From the NCBI RefSeq assembly GCF_015711605.1, contig NZ_JABTEZ010000005.1, forward strand, positions 372,001 through 436,000: a stretch of DNA of 64,000 nt, read 5' to 3'. This DNA is from Planomonospora sp. ID67723. GTDB taxonomy: Bacteria > Actinomycetota > Actinomycetes > Streptosporangiales > Streptosporangiaceae. A model generated the notes under the pieces. It searched no databases and was not told the DNA's origin. It saw nothing but the letters and a program-made list of their open reading frames with translations. Below are positions 28,791 to 42,741 of this stretch, in pieces (the first letter of the stretch is position 1; each line of letters starts with the position of its first letter). The position numbers were made by a program, and so were the translations under genes.

Positions 28791-28794
<4 letters not shown>
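25549..28794 (+). CDS. Non-ribosomal peptide synthetase, module 1 (C-A-T)
   Basis: A 1081-residue single-module NRPS. The condensation domain (about 15-450) has active site HHIVSDA with His152, His153 and Asp156, slightly off the canonical HHxxxDG. The adenylation domain (about 460-960) has [11 protein letters not shown] at 621-631, NEYGPTE and YRTGDL. The carrier domain has [13 protein letters not shown] with the phosphopantetheine Ser1017. Eye alignment to the GrsA pocket gives the code D-L-T-S-V-G-E-V-G-K, closest to published Asn codes (DLTKLGEVGK), with Asp next. A condensation domain opening the line suggests N-acylation of the first residue. The ATG follows AGGAACG; the stop overlaps the next gene as ATGA. 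Confidence 0.93.
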
Positions 28795-34456
<5,662 letters not shown>

Positions 34457-34460
<4 letters not shown>

Positions 34461-35431
34461 CAGGCGTCATCCCCGCGAACCCGCCCCGGCTCGGACCGGT
34501 CGCCGGGCGCCTCGACGGCAACGAGCACACCGGCCTGGTGGCGTACGAACTCGGGCCGGACATGACCGACCATGTGGGCTGGGCGAAGACCCACCGCGAC
34601 GGCATCCGGGCCGTCCTGGGCACGCGGGGCGCGGTGCTGCTGCGCGGCCTGCCGGTGGATCTGGAGCTGTTCGACGGGATCGTCCGGGCCGTCGGCGGCG
34701 ACCCGCTGCCGTACACCGAGCGCTCCACCCCGCGCACCTCGGTCACCGAGGCCATCTACACCTCCACCGAGTACCCCGCGGACCAGGCGATCCCCATGCA
34801 CAACGAGAACTCCTACTCCGACGCCTGGCCCGGCCACCTGTTCTTCTTCTGCCAGATCGCCGCGGCCACGGGCGGGGCCACCCCGATCGCCGACAGCCGC
34901 TCCGTGCTGCGCCTGATCCCGGCCGAGGTGCGCGAACGGTTCTCCGGCGGCATCGTGTACGCCAGGGCGTTCCGGGAGGGGCTCGGCCTGTCCTGGCAGG
35001 AGGCGTTCCAGACCGACGACCCGGCGGCGGTCGAGGCGTACTGCGCGCGCCACGGGCAGAGCTTCCAGTGGACCGAGGACGGCCTGCGTACCAGGCACCA
35101 CCGGCCCGCGGAGCAGACCGAGCCGCACGGGGGAGAGCGGGTCTGGTTCAACCAGGCGAACCTGTTCCACGCCTCCAGCCTCGACGAGGAGGTCCTGGAG
35201 GCACTGCTGTCGCTGTACGACGAGGCCGATCTGCCCCGGCACGCCTATCTGGGCGACGGCTCCCCGATCGGCCCCGCCGACCTGGCCGCGATCAAGGCCG
35301 CCTACGACGAGGCGTCCTTCTCCCTCCCCTGGCGGCCCGGGGACCTGATGATGGTCGACAACATGCTCTGCGCCCACGGGCGCGAGCCGTTCACCGGCGA
35401 GCGCCGGATCCTGGTCGCCATGACGCCCTGA
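34457..35431 (+). CDS. TauD/TfdA-family Fe(II)/2-oxoglutarate hydroxylase, SyrP-like
   Basis: A 324-residue non-heme iron dioxygenase. The iron-binding facial triad starts with HNENSY (His and Glu, near residues 114-116), the distal His lies in NMLCAHGREPF near residue 313, and the 2-oxoglutarate-binding Arg in GERRILVAM. The text FFFCQIAAATGGATPIADSRSVL is typical of SyrP-type enzymes tied to NRPS lines. SyrP hydroxylates Asp at the beta carbon on a carrier protein, so beta-hydroxylation of the predicted Asn/Asp residue is the leading idea. It is the third gene of the operon, coupled to the second by ATGA. Confidence 0.9.
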
Positions 35432-35635
35432 GCGGACGCCGGCCGACCGGCCGGTTCTCAGCCGGGGTGATCGACCTGCTGCCCGGTACGTCCCGGGGGG
35501 CCGCGGACGCCCTGCGGAGGCGGGTGCCTGCGCAGGATCCGGTCATACCGCGGGGGAGCGGCCCTTCGGGTATCTTTCCTCAGGCGTGGCCGGGGTTTCC
35601 GGCCTCCCCGAGCCCCGCGGACCGATCGGAGTGCG

Positions 35636-37249
35636 ATGCCCGCTGACGAGACGACCGCCCCGCCCCCGGCGGTGCCTCGGGTGGGCCGCTGGAGCGCCCA
35701 GGGCTGGTTCGCCCTCGTGCTCGTGGCGATGTCCGTCCTGCTGTGCGCGGGCGCCGTGATAGGAGCGCTGGTCCTGCGCAACACCGCCCAGGTCTCCAAC
35801 CGTCTGTCCGACCTGATCGCTCCGGCCCGCCTGGAGGGGGAGCGGCTGGAGACCGCCCTGCTCGACCAGGAGAGCGGCATCCGGGGCTTCGTCCTCACCG
35901 GCAAGGAGGAGTTCCTGAGGCCGTACACGGCGGGCCAGGAGGCCGCGAGCCGGTCGGCGAAGCGCGTCCGGGAGCTCATCGGGGCGAGGGAGCCGGTGGG
36001 GCGGCTGGACGAGCTGGAACGTCTCGCGGCGGAGTGGCGGGTCCGGCACGCCGAGCCGATGGTCGAGCTCACCCGGCGCGAGGGACCGGAGAAGGTGACC
36101 CCGTCCCAGACGGAGGAGAGCAAACGGGCCTTCGACGCCGTGCGGAGCGCGATGGAGGCGCACAACGCCGCGTGGACCCGGCTGCGGGACACCGCCCGTG
36201 CCGACCTGGAGTCCGCGCGGGTGACACGCGACATCTCCTTCGTCGTCATCCTCGGCGTCCTCCTGCTGGCCGTCCTCGCGATGGCGGTGCTGCTCAGGCT
36301 GGTGGTGTTCCGCCCGCTGGAGCGCCTGTCCGCCGCCTCACGCCGGGTCACGAGCGGCGACTTCGAGCACCGCATCGACACCGGCGGTCCGGCCGACCTG
36401 GCCGAGCTCTCCCGGGACATGGAGGCCATGCGCGAGCGGATCGTCGCCGAGCTGGAGGAGGCCCGCCGCTCCCGGCAGCTCCTGGCCGACCAGGCCACCG
36501 AGCTCAAGCGCTCGAACACCGAGCTGGAGCAGTTCGCCTACGTGGCCAGCCACGACCTGCAGGAGCCGCTGCGAAAGGTGGCCAGCTTCACCCAGATGCT
36601 GGAGCAGCGCTACGGCGACAAGCTCGACGACCGGGCCAAGCAGTACATCGCCTTCTCCGTCGACGGCGCCAAGCGCATGCAGGAGCTCATCAACGAGCTG
36701 CTCACCTTCTCCCGGGTGGGCCGGATCACCAAGGACCCCGTGGAGTTCGGCCTCGGCGACGCGGTCGCGGCGGCCCGGCGGAACCTCTCGGCCGCGATCG
36801 AGGACGCCGAGGCCGTGATCGAGGTCGGTGAGCTGCCGACGATCAGCGGTGACCGGTCCCAGTTCGTGATGCTCTGGCAGAACCTCATCGGCAACGCCGT
36901 CAAGTTCCGCCGACCCGACCGCGCGCCGGTGGTCCGGATCGAGGCACGACGCGAGGGCCCGGAGTGGCACATCACCGTGACCGACAACGGCATCGGCATC
37001 GACGCCCGGTTCGCCGACAAGATCTTCATCATCTTCCAGCGGCTGCACACCCGCGACGCCTACGCGGGGACGGGGATCGGCCTCGCGATCTGCCGGAAGA
37101 TCGTCGAATACCACCACGGGCGGATCTGGCTCGACTCCGACCAGCGGGACGGGGCCCGATTCGTCATCGCCCTGCCCGCCAAGGACGACGCGCCGCCGCA
37201 CGCCGCTCTCCCCGGGGAGGGAACGCGGAACGAACCTGACGCCGGTTGA
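35636..37249 (+). CDS. Sensor histidine kinase (CHASE3-HAMP-HisKA-HATPase)
   Basis: A 537-residue membrane kinase. TM1 (about 25-47) and TM2 (about 203-225) flank an extracellular CHASE3 domain (LLDQESGIRGFVLTGKEEFL). HAMP follows (VVFRPLERLSAASRRV), then HisKA with phospho-acceptor His in ASHDLQEPLRKV (near residue 307), and HATPase with NLIGNAVKF, TDNGIGID and GTGIGLAICRKI. This cyanobacterial-phytochrome-like kinase class often works with an unlinked or short response regulator; no regulator gene is adjacent. ATG at 35636 follows GGAG. It lies about 200 bases after the NRPS operon, so co-regulation is possible but not shown. Confidence 0.9.
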   Translation: MPADETTAPPPAVPRVGRWSAQGWFALVLVAMSVLLCAGAVIGALVLRNTAQVSNRLSDLIAPARLEGERLETALLDQESGIRGFVLTGKEEFLRPYTAGQEAASRSAKRVRELIGAREPVGRLDELERLAAEWRVRHAEPMVELTRREGPEKVTPSQTEESKRAFDAVRSAMEAHNAAWTRLRDTARADLESARVTRDISFVVILGVLLLAVLAMAVLLRLVVFRPLERLSAASRRVTSGDFEHRIDTGGPADLAELSRDMEAMRERIVAELEEARRSRQLLADQATELKRSNTELEQFAYVASHDLQEPLRKVASFTQMLEQRYGDKLDDRAKQYIAFSVDGAKRMQELINELLTFSRVGRITKDPVEFGLGDAVAAARRNLSAAIEDAEAVIEVGELPTISGDRSQFVMLWQNLIGNAVKFRRPDRAPVVRIEARREGPEWHITVTDNGIGIDARFADKIFIIFQRLHTRDAYAGTGIGLAICRKIVEYHHGRIWLDSDQRDGARFVIALPAKDDAPPHAALPGEGTRNEPDAG

Positions 37250-37274
37250 CAGGTATGAGCGGCACGATCGCCCC

Positions 37275-37634
37275 ATGACCACTACCGCGAAGTTCCTCGC
37301 TGTGACCCTCGACTGCGCCGAGCCCAAGCGGCTCGCGGAGTTCTACGCGGCCGTGTTCGGCTACGAGGTCCAGTACGCCGAGGACGAGTACGCCGGCATC
37401 GGCGACGGCACCATGAGCATCTACTTCCAGAAGAACCCCGAGCGCAAGCCCGCCGCCTGGCCCGGTCCGGACAAGCAGTTCCACCTGGACGTACGCGTTC
37501 CGGACGTGGAGCGGGCGGTCGAGGACTACCTGGAGCTCGGGGCGAGCAGGCCCGACTTCCAGCCCGGCGAGGGCTGGGTCGTGCTCGCCGATCCCGAGGG
37601 CCACCTGTTCTGCGTCTGCCCGGACCGCGACTGA
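37275..37634 (+). CDS. VOC-family protein
   Basis: A 119-residue glyoxalase-like protein. LAVTLDCAEPKRLAEFYAAVFG opens the fold, FHLDVRVPDVERAVEDYLELG starts the second unit with a metal-ligand His, and LADPEGHLFCVCPD ends it. It is a typical short dimeric member and a probable member of the same transcription unit as the preceding kinase (25-base gap). The ligand is unknown; such proteins range from antibiotic-sequestering to isomerase functions. Confidence 0.8.
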   Translation: MTTTAKFLAVTLDCAEPKRLAEFYAAVFGYEVQYAEDEYAGIGDGTMSIYFQKNPERKPAAWPGPDKQFHLDVRVPDVERAVEDYLELGASRPDFQPGEGWVVLADPEGHLFCVCPDRD

Positions 37635-37668
37635 GCGGGAGCCGTCGCGGGCCGGTGGCGTCCGGGCG

Positions 37669-38877
37669 TCAGCCGGTCGCGGCGGCCCGCCGCGCGGCCA
37701 GTGTCGCGGCCCGCCGGGCGTCGTCCAGAGCGAGGTCGATCGCGGTCCACGCCAGCGCGGTGGCCGCGGCGACCACGGCCGCGTCGGCCGTCGCGGTGGC
37801 CGCCGCCGCGGCGAAGGCGGGGGTGTGCGGCATGCTGAGCCCGGCCGGGTCGATGCCGATCACCGGGTGGATGCTCGGCAGGGCGTGGGAGACGTTGCCC
37901 ATGTCCGTCGAGCCGCCCCGGAACTCGACGGGCACCGGGAACGCCTCGCGGCCGGTGGCGGCGAGGTTGGCGGCGTAGGCGTCGGCCAGCCACGGGTCGT
38001 TGCGCATCTCGGCGTAGTCGGGGCTGGTGCGGGTCATCTCCATGGTGGCCCCGGTGGCCAGCGCGCCCGCCGCGAAGCAGTCGCGCACCCGCGCCTCCAG
38101 CTCGTGCATGGCGGCCAGGGTGTCGGCCCGCAGGTAGTAGGCCAGCCTCGTGCGGGCGGGCACGATGTTCGGGCGCACCCCGCCCTCCTGGACGATCCCG
38201 TGGAGCTGGCCGCCGGGGACCATGTGCTGGCGGAGCAGGCCGAGCGCGACCTGGGCGACGGTCACCGCGTCCAGGGCGTTGACCCCGGTGTGCGGGGCGA
38301 CCGACGCGTGCGCCTCACGGCCCGTGTAGACGATCTCGAACTGGCCGCTGGCCTTGGTGGAGACACCGCCGGGCGTGCTCAGGTCCACCGGAGAGGGGTG
38401 GGCCATCATCGCCACCGTCACGTCGTCGAACGCGCCCCGGTCGAGCATGAGCTGCTTGCCGCCGCCGTCCTCCTCGGCCGGGGTGCCCAGCAGTTTCACG
38501 GTGAGGCCCAGCTCGTCGGCGACGGAGGCGAGGGCCAGGGCCGCGCCGACGCTGGAGGCGGCGATCACGTTGTGGCCGCAGGCGTGGCCGATCTCCGGCA
38601 GCGCGTCGTACTCGGCGCACAGCGCCACGACCAGGTCGCCGCCGCCGTACGTGGCGCTCAGCGCGGTCGGCAGGTCGCAGACGCCGCGCGCGACGTCGAA
38701 CCCGGATCGCTCCAGGACGGTGGCGACCTTCTCCGCCGACCGGTGCTCGGCGAAGGCGAGCTCCGGCTCGGCGTGGATGCTCCGGCTCAGCGCCACCAGC
38801 TCGTCGGCGGCGGCGGAGACCCGGGCCCTGGCGGCCTTCTTGGGGGACGGCATGTTCTCGGGAGACAGGACGGGCAC
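37669..38877 (-). CDS. M20-family amidohydrolase/peptidase
   Basis: A 402-residue metallohydrolase of the M20D (AbgB/HipO-like) type. Conserved metal-binding segments are CAEYDALPEIGHACGHN (residues about 85-101) and TPAEEDGGGK near residue 133 with the catalytic Glu pair; HPSPVD, the lid dimerisation text GREAHASVAPHTGVNALDA, and GGSTDMGNVSH near the C-terminus complete the family pattern. Members hydrolyse N-acyl amino acids or aminobenzoyl-glutamate-like amides. The Ala-rich C-terminus is unremarkable. The start at 38877 follows an AAAGGAG-like site; an in-frame ATG eight codons later is an alternative. Confidence 0.88.
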   Translation of the reverse strand: MPVLSPENMPSPKKAARARVSAAADELVALSRSIHAEPELAFAEHRSAEKVATVLERSGFDVARGVCDLPTALSATYGGGDLVVALCAEYDALPEIGHACGHNVIAASSVGAALALASVADELGLTVKLLGTPAEEDGGGKQLMLDRGAFDDVTVAMMAHPSPVDLSTPGGVSTKASGQFEIVYTGREAHASVAPHTGVNALDAVTVAQVALGLLRQHMVPGGQLHGIVQEGGVRPNIVPARTRLAYYLRADTLAAMHELEARVRDCFAAGALATGATMEMTRTSPDYAEMRNDPWLADAYAANLAATGREAFPVPVEFRGGSTDMGNVSHALPSIHPVIGIDPAGLSMPHTPAFAAAAATATADAAVVAAATALAWTAIDLALDDARRAATLAARRAAATG

Positions 38878-39034
38878 TTCAGTACTCCTTTATCCCTGCG
38901 GCTGTCCCTGCGGCCCGACACGATCTGCGCCGGGAAGGCCTTCCGGCCTTCGTGGTCGGCGTTCAGGTCGTTGCGCGCCCCGGTGAGGGCAGGGTCGTAC
39001 CGGCGGTCGGTGAACGGCTCGACGATGATGCGGA

Positions 39035-39133
39035 TCCCGCCTCGGCGAGCAGCTCACGGGTGGCGGCCGGCACCGCGTCGTGAGCCTGCTCGCTCCGGGG
39101 CCGGCCGGGACGCCGGCGCTGCTCGTCCGCCAT
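39035..39133 (-). pseudogene. TetR-family regulator remnant (N-terminus only)
   Basis: From the ATG at 39133 about 33 residues read RRPGRPRSEQAHDAV then ATRELLAEAG, the standard arm and helix 1 of a TetR-type DNA-binding domain. The rest of the helix-turn-helix is missing. The sequence between this and the M20 gene can be read in another frame as IRIIVEPFTDRRYDPALTG and more, which I could not identify. A deletion that joined two broken genes fits best. The region 38878-39034 therefore holds no intact gene. Confidence 0.5.
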
Positions 39134-39249
39134 GGGTCCAGAGAATCGGCCATCTCCGGCCATTAATCAATAACGGGACGTTGCGTTTCATTACTCCGTT
39201 GGCAGAACGTTATTCCGCCGCCGATCGTCCTGTGGCCTGTTCCTGCGGG

Positions 39250-40152
39250 TCAGGGCCGCTTCGTGACCTCCTTCCCCTCGCTGAGGGTGAGCAGGGCGAC
39301 GGAGCCGAGCAGGAGGACGGAGCCGGCCGCGGCGAGCGGGGTCAGCCGCTCGCCGAGCAGGAGCACGCCGAGGAGCGTCGCGCCGACCGGTTCCACGAGG
39401 GTGATCACCGAGGCGGTCGTGGCCCGCACTCCGGCGAGCCCGGCGAAGAACAGGCCGTAGGCCAGGGCCGTCGGGACGGCGCCGACGTAGGCGATGAGCG
39501 CCCAGGAGGCGAGCAGGTCGCCGGTGGGGACCAGGCCCTGGGCCAGGGCCAGGGGGAGCAGGCAGAGCCCGCCGACGGCGAAGCCGCCCAGGGCGGTGGC
39601 GTACGGCTCGGCGGACGCGGCCCGGTTGAGCAGCGTCACACCCGCGTAGCCGGCCGCGGAGAGCAGCGCCCACCCGGTGCCGGCCGGGGAGAAGCCCTCC
39701 GGGCCGTCGCCGAGGGTCAGCGCGGACAGCCCGGCCAGGGCGAGCCCGAGGCAGCCCAGGCCGCCCGCGCCCAGCCGCTCGCGCAGGAGCGCGAACGCCC
39801 CGGCGGCGACGAGCACGGGAGTGGCGCCGATCGTGACCAGGGTGGCCACGGCCAGGCCGGACTCGGCGATCGCCGCGAAGTAGGCCGTCTGGTAGACGGC
39901 CATCGCCGCACCTGTGACCGCGACGCGCCCGGGCCCGGACAGCCGCCCGAGGCCGAGGCCGCGGCCGGAGCCCAGGAGGCGCAGGGCGAGCAGGAGGACG
40001 GCCGCTCCGGCGGCGAACCGCCAGAACGAGGCCGCGACGGGACCGAGCCCGCCGGCCCGGTGGAGCAGAGCGCCGGCGGCGCCGCCGGTGCCCCAGGCGG
40101 TCGCCGCGATGGAGACGTACAGCAGGCCCCGCCGTACGGAGACGTGCGTCAT
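39250..40152 (-). CDS. EamA-family (DMT superfamily) transporter
   Basis: A 300-residue protein with ten hydrophobic segments and two EamA repeats (about 10-140 and 155-285). PVGATLLGVLLLGERLTPL near residue 265 is the conserved end of the second repeat; LLRERLGAGGLGCLGLALAG the end of the first. Such proteins export amino acids, metabolites or drugs; the substrate here is unknown. The ATG at 40152 is preceded by GGAGAGATCTCC. A short leader reading frame and a complementary anti-SD sequence lie upstream, suggesting translational attenuation. Confidence 0.88.
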   Translation of the reverse strand: MTHVSVRRGLLYVSIAATAWGTGGAAGALLHRAGGLGPVAASFWRFAAGAAVLLLALRLLGSGRGLGLGRLSGPGRVAVTGAAMAVYQTAYFAAIAESGLAVATLVTIGATPVLVAAGAFALLRERLGAGGLGCLGLALAGLSALTLGDGPEGFSPAGTGWALLSAAGYAGVTLLNRAASAEPYATALGGFAVGGLCLLPLALAQGLVPTGDLLASWALIAYVGAVPTALAYGLFFAGLAGVRATTASVITLVEPVGATLLGVLLLGERLTPLAAAGSVLLLGSVALLTLSEGKEVTKRP

Positions 40153-40156
40153 GGAG

Positions 40157-40247
40157 ATCTCTCCAGAGAAAGTGGTCGTCGATGTCCGCGCGTATGCGGG
40201 CAGCGACCACCCACCGGGCCACCCGGACCCGGTCACACAGGAGAGAT
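40157..40247 (-). promoter_or_regulatory. Candidate translational attenuator (anti-SD/SD pair) of the EamA gene
   Basis: In the transcript, ATCTCTCC (40247-40240) is an exact 8-base complement of GGAGAGAT (40164-40157), which contains the ribosome binding site of the transporter gene. Pairing would hide it. The anti-SD element begins nine bases after the stop codon of the short leader frame at 40256-40294, where a stalled ribosome could interfere with pairing. Confidence 0.4.
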
Positions 40248-40250
40248 GCC

Positions 40251-40264
40251 GCCCGCTAGCGGGC
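40251..40264. repeat. Palindrome GCCCGC-TA-GCGGGC spanning the leader stop codon
   Basis: A perfect inverted repeat whose centre is the TAG stop codon of the candidate leader frame. It could form a small hairpin in the leader transcript. Confidence 0.5.
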
Positions 40265-40294
40265 GGGCGGAGGGGACACGATGAACGGCGTCAT
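40256..40294 (-). CDS. Candidate leader peptide (12 aa) upstream of the EamA transporter gene
   Basis: The frame reads MTPFIVSPPPAR and stops at TAG (40258-40256). TACGGT lies about 8 bases before the ATG and could be a -10 element, in which case the transcript would be leaderless, a common state for actinobacterial leader peptides. The Pro-Pro-Pro run near the end is a known slow-translation motif. Evidence is positional only; no conservation check was possible. Confidence 0.35.
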   Translation of the reverse strand: MTPFIVSPPPAR

Positions 40295-40573
40295 GCGCCG
40301 ACCGTAGCGGAGCGCCCGTTTCCTGATCCACCGCTTATCCGGCCCGGCGAGCCCGCGCCTCCCGCGGCGGCGGGAGGAGCCGTTCCCCCACGTGAGAAGC
40401 GTCCGGTGAACACGGTCCGGCCTGGGCGGAGCCGAAATCGGACGCGGTTCGCGCAGGGAAAACGGCTGCCCGATCCCGGAGAGGCCGTTATCAGCCCGTG
40501 CGGCACCCTAAGCTGGATGGATGACCCGAGTATCGCTTTTCTCCCCATGTATGGCTCCCCCTGGCGGGTGGCG
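40295..40573. other. Intergenic region between divergent transporter genes
   Basis: About 280 bases. An 85-codon frame on the minus strand (40291-40548) is Gly/Arg/Pro-rich without a ribosome binding site and was not accepted. In-frame starts for the DMT gene at 40517 and 40547 lie in this stretch. No clear operator was seen. Confidence 0.4.
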
Positions 40574-41440
40574 ATGACCTGGGTCGGTATATCGATCGCT
40601 CTCGTCGGCGCCCTCGGCTACGCCCTGGGCGCCGCGCTCCAGCAGTTCGAGGCGGTCTCCGAGGGCGCCTCGCTCAAGCTGATGAGACGGCCCCGCTGGT
40701 GGCTGGGCGGCGTCATCGGGTTCACCGGCGCCTCCCTGCACGCGGTGGCGCTGAGTTTCGCGCCGCTGGTCGCGGTGCAGCCGGTCAGCGTGGCCACGCT
40801 GGTGTTCGCGGTGCCGCTCGCGGCGATGCTGCACGGCAGGAGGCCGCACCGGGCGGAGATCATCGGGTCGGTCGCGGTGGCCGTGGGCCTGCTCGGCCTG
40901 CTGCTGCTGGTCCCCGTGCACGCGGTCACGCCGCACATGACGGGCCGGGAGGCGTTCGGCTTCCTCGGCTGCGTCGGCCTGGTCGTGCTGCTGGCGCATC
41001 TGGCCGGGCGGAAGGCGGCGGGCCCGGCGAAGGCGCTGCTGCTCTCGGTCGGCGCGGGCGCGGTGACAGCCAGCGTGTCCACGTTCGTCCGGGTGGTGGG
41101 CGGCAACTTCGGCGGTGACTGGGCCAAGCTGCTGAGCTGGTTCACCCTGGCGGTCCCCGTGCTGCTGATCTGCGCCGTCGTGCTGCTGCAGAAGTCCTAC
41201 GAGGTGGGCTACTTCGGCATCGCCTACGCCGGGGTCCAGGTGTTCGACCCGATCACCTCCATCCTCGCCGGCGCGCTCCTGCTCGACGAGGCCGTGCCCT
41301 CCGGCTGGTCGAACGTGATCCCCGCGCTCCTCGCCGGCGCGCTCATGGTCTGGGGCACCCTCACGCTCGGGCGGCTCGCCCCCGATCACGGCGCCCGCCC
41401 CGCCCCGGCGCCCCCGGCGCCCGTCTCCGTCGCGCCGTAG
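40574..41440 (+). CDS. DMT-family (NIPA/EamA-like) transporter
   Basis: A membrane protein of about 288 residues with nine or ten hydrophobic segments. It opens TWVGISIALVGALGYALGAAL and contains VQPVSVATLVFAVPLAA and GVQVFDPITSILAGALLLDEA, a pattern seen in NIPA-type magnesium transporter relatives annotated as DMT-family proteins in actinobacteria. The start is uncertain: ATG codons at 40517, 40547 and 40574 are in frame; the last is preceded by GGGTGGCG and begins just before the first membrane helix. The C-terminus is Pro/Ala-rich. The substrate is unknown. Confidence 0.8.
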   Translation: MTWVGISIALVGALGYALGAALQQFEAVSEGASLKLMRRPRWWLGGVIGFTGASLHAVALSFAPLVAVQPVSVATLVFAVPLAAMLHGRRPHRAEIIGSVAVAVGLLGLLLLVPVHAVTPHMTGREAFGFLGCVGLVVLLAHLAGRKAAGPAKALLLSVGAGAVTASVSTFVRVVGGNFGGDWAKLLSWFTLAVPVLLICAVVLLQKSYEVGYFGIAYAGVQVFDPITSILAGALLLDEAVPSGWSNVIPALLAGALMVWGTLTLGRLAPDHGARPAPAPPAPVSVAP

Positions 41441-41451
41441 CCCCGAGGGGG

Positions 41452-42669
41452 TCACGCCGCCGGAGGGCTCCAGCCGAAGATCTCATCCGCCGCGCCGGCC
41501 ATCCGGGCGGGAGCGAGCCGCGAGGCGAGCGCCATCGACGCGTCGCGCAGCCGTACGGCCAGGGGACTGCTGATCTTCGTGGCCCGGCAGATCGAGGCGG
41601 AACGGGCGACGATCTTCGCGGTCCGCTCCAGGCGGGCGGCGGTGTAGCCCGGAAGCCGGGCGGCGACGTCGCCCGCCGGACCTTCGCCCGTCCCGGCGGC
41701 GTGGGCGAGCACCACCGCATCCTCGATCGCCTGGCAGGCGCCCTGGCCGAGGTTGGGGGTCATGGCGTGGGCCGCGTCGCCCAGCAGGGCGACCCTGCCG
41801 CGGTGCATCGCGGGCAGCGGGGTCTCCAGAGAGTAGACGTCGTTGCGCAGCACGTTCTCCTGTGAGGCCGCGGCGAGCAGCGCCGGGATCGGGGCGTGCC
41901 AGGCGCCGAACAGGCGGCGCAGCTCCGCCAGCTGGTCGCCGCCCCCGCCGCCGGCCGGGACGGTGTCGGTGGCGTAGCAGTAGGTCAGGCCCCCGGCCAG
42001 CGGCATGATCCCGAAGACCTTGCCCGCCCCCCAGCTCTCGGACGCCTGGCCGGGGACGCCCTCGGCGGCGATGAGCACCCGCCAGCTCGTGGTCCCGGAG
42101 TAGCGAGGCCCGGGGTGGCCCGGGAAGAGCGCGGCCCTGACCGGGGAGTGGATTCCGTCGGCGGCGACCACCAGGTCGGCCTCCAACGGGGCGGCCGCGC
42201 CGCCGGTGCCGCCTTCCGCCGTCCTGTTCGCCGGGCCGCCCGGCTCCTCGCCCGGGGCGAGGAAGACCGCGCCGGTCTCCGGGTCCACGCCCGTCACCGT
42301 GGTGTTCAGCCGGATCGTGCCGGGCGCCAGCCGCGCGACGAGGGCGTCGACCAGGTCGGCCCGGCGCAGCAGGACCACCGAGTCGCCGTGCCGGGCGGCC
42401 ATGGCCTCCGCGCTGGTCTTCGCCAGCCACCTCCCGCTCGCGCTCCGCACGCCGCCGTCTCCCTGGACCGCCGAGAGCGCGCGGATCTCGTCGCCCACGC
42501 CGATCGTGTCCAGGGCCTTGAGCGCGTTGGCCGCGACGGCCAGCCCGGAGCCGACCGGTTCCAGCGACGCCGCCCGCTCCAGCACCGTCACCCTCCAGCC
42601 GCGCCGTTGCAGCGCGACCGCCGCGGTCAGCCCGCCGATCCCCGCTCCTACCACCACTGCGTCCGCCAT
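41452..42669 (-). CDS. FAD-dependent monooxygenase (PHBH-fold)
   Basis: A 405-residue flavoprotein hydroxylase. The N-terminal dinucleotide motif is VVGAGIGGLTAAVALQRRG (residues 6-24), the DG motif appears as VVAADGIHSPVR near residue 180, and the GD motif as RVALLGDAAHAMTPNLGQGA near residue 280 completes the FAD site. Members hydroxylate aromatic substrates or inactivate tetracycline- and rifampicin-like drugs. The gene diverges from a TetR regulator across three identical operators; drug- or aromatic-responsive induction is the natural inference. Confidence 0.88.
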   Translation of the reverse strand: MADAVVVGAGIGGLTAAVALQRRGWRVTVLERAASLEPVGSGLAVAANALKALDTIGVGDEIRALSAVQGDGGVRSASGRWLAKTSAEAMAARHGDSVVLLRRADLVDALVARLAPGTIRLNTTVTGVDPETGAVFLAPGEEPGGPANRTAEGGTGGAAAPLEADLVVAADGIHSPVRAALFPGHPGPRYSGTTSWRVLIAAEGVPGQASESWGAGKVFGIMPLAGGLTYCYATDTVPAGGGGGDQLAELRRLFGAWHAPIPALLAAASQENVLRNDVYSLETPLPAMHRGRVALLGDAAHAMTPNLGQGACQAIEDAVVLAHAAGTGEGPAGDVAARLPGYTAARLERTAKIVARSASICRATKISSPLAVRLRDASMALASRLAPARMAGAADEIFGWSPPAA

Positions 42670-42681
42670 GACCTTCTCCTC

Positions 42682-42733
42682 ACTACGAATGTAGTGAAGG
42701 CTACTACGCCTGTAGTTAGACTACAAATGTAGT
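42682..42733. promoter_or_regulatory. Three tandem TetR-type operators ACTAC-N4-GTAGT
   Basis: Perfect inverted repeats at 42682-42695, 42703-42716 and 42720-42733, with spacers GAAT, GCCT and AAAT. Start-to-start distances are 21 and 17 bases. The first lies about 13 bases from the monooxygenase start and the last ends 8 bases before the TetR start, so occupation would repress both genes. Confidence 0.8.
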
Positions 42734-42741
42734 ATCCGGGG

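Noticed and set aside
40291-40548. 85-codon open frame between the two transporter genes
   Set aside because: No ribosome binding site and Gly/Arg/Pro-rich composition.
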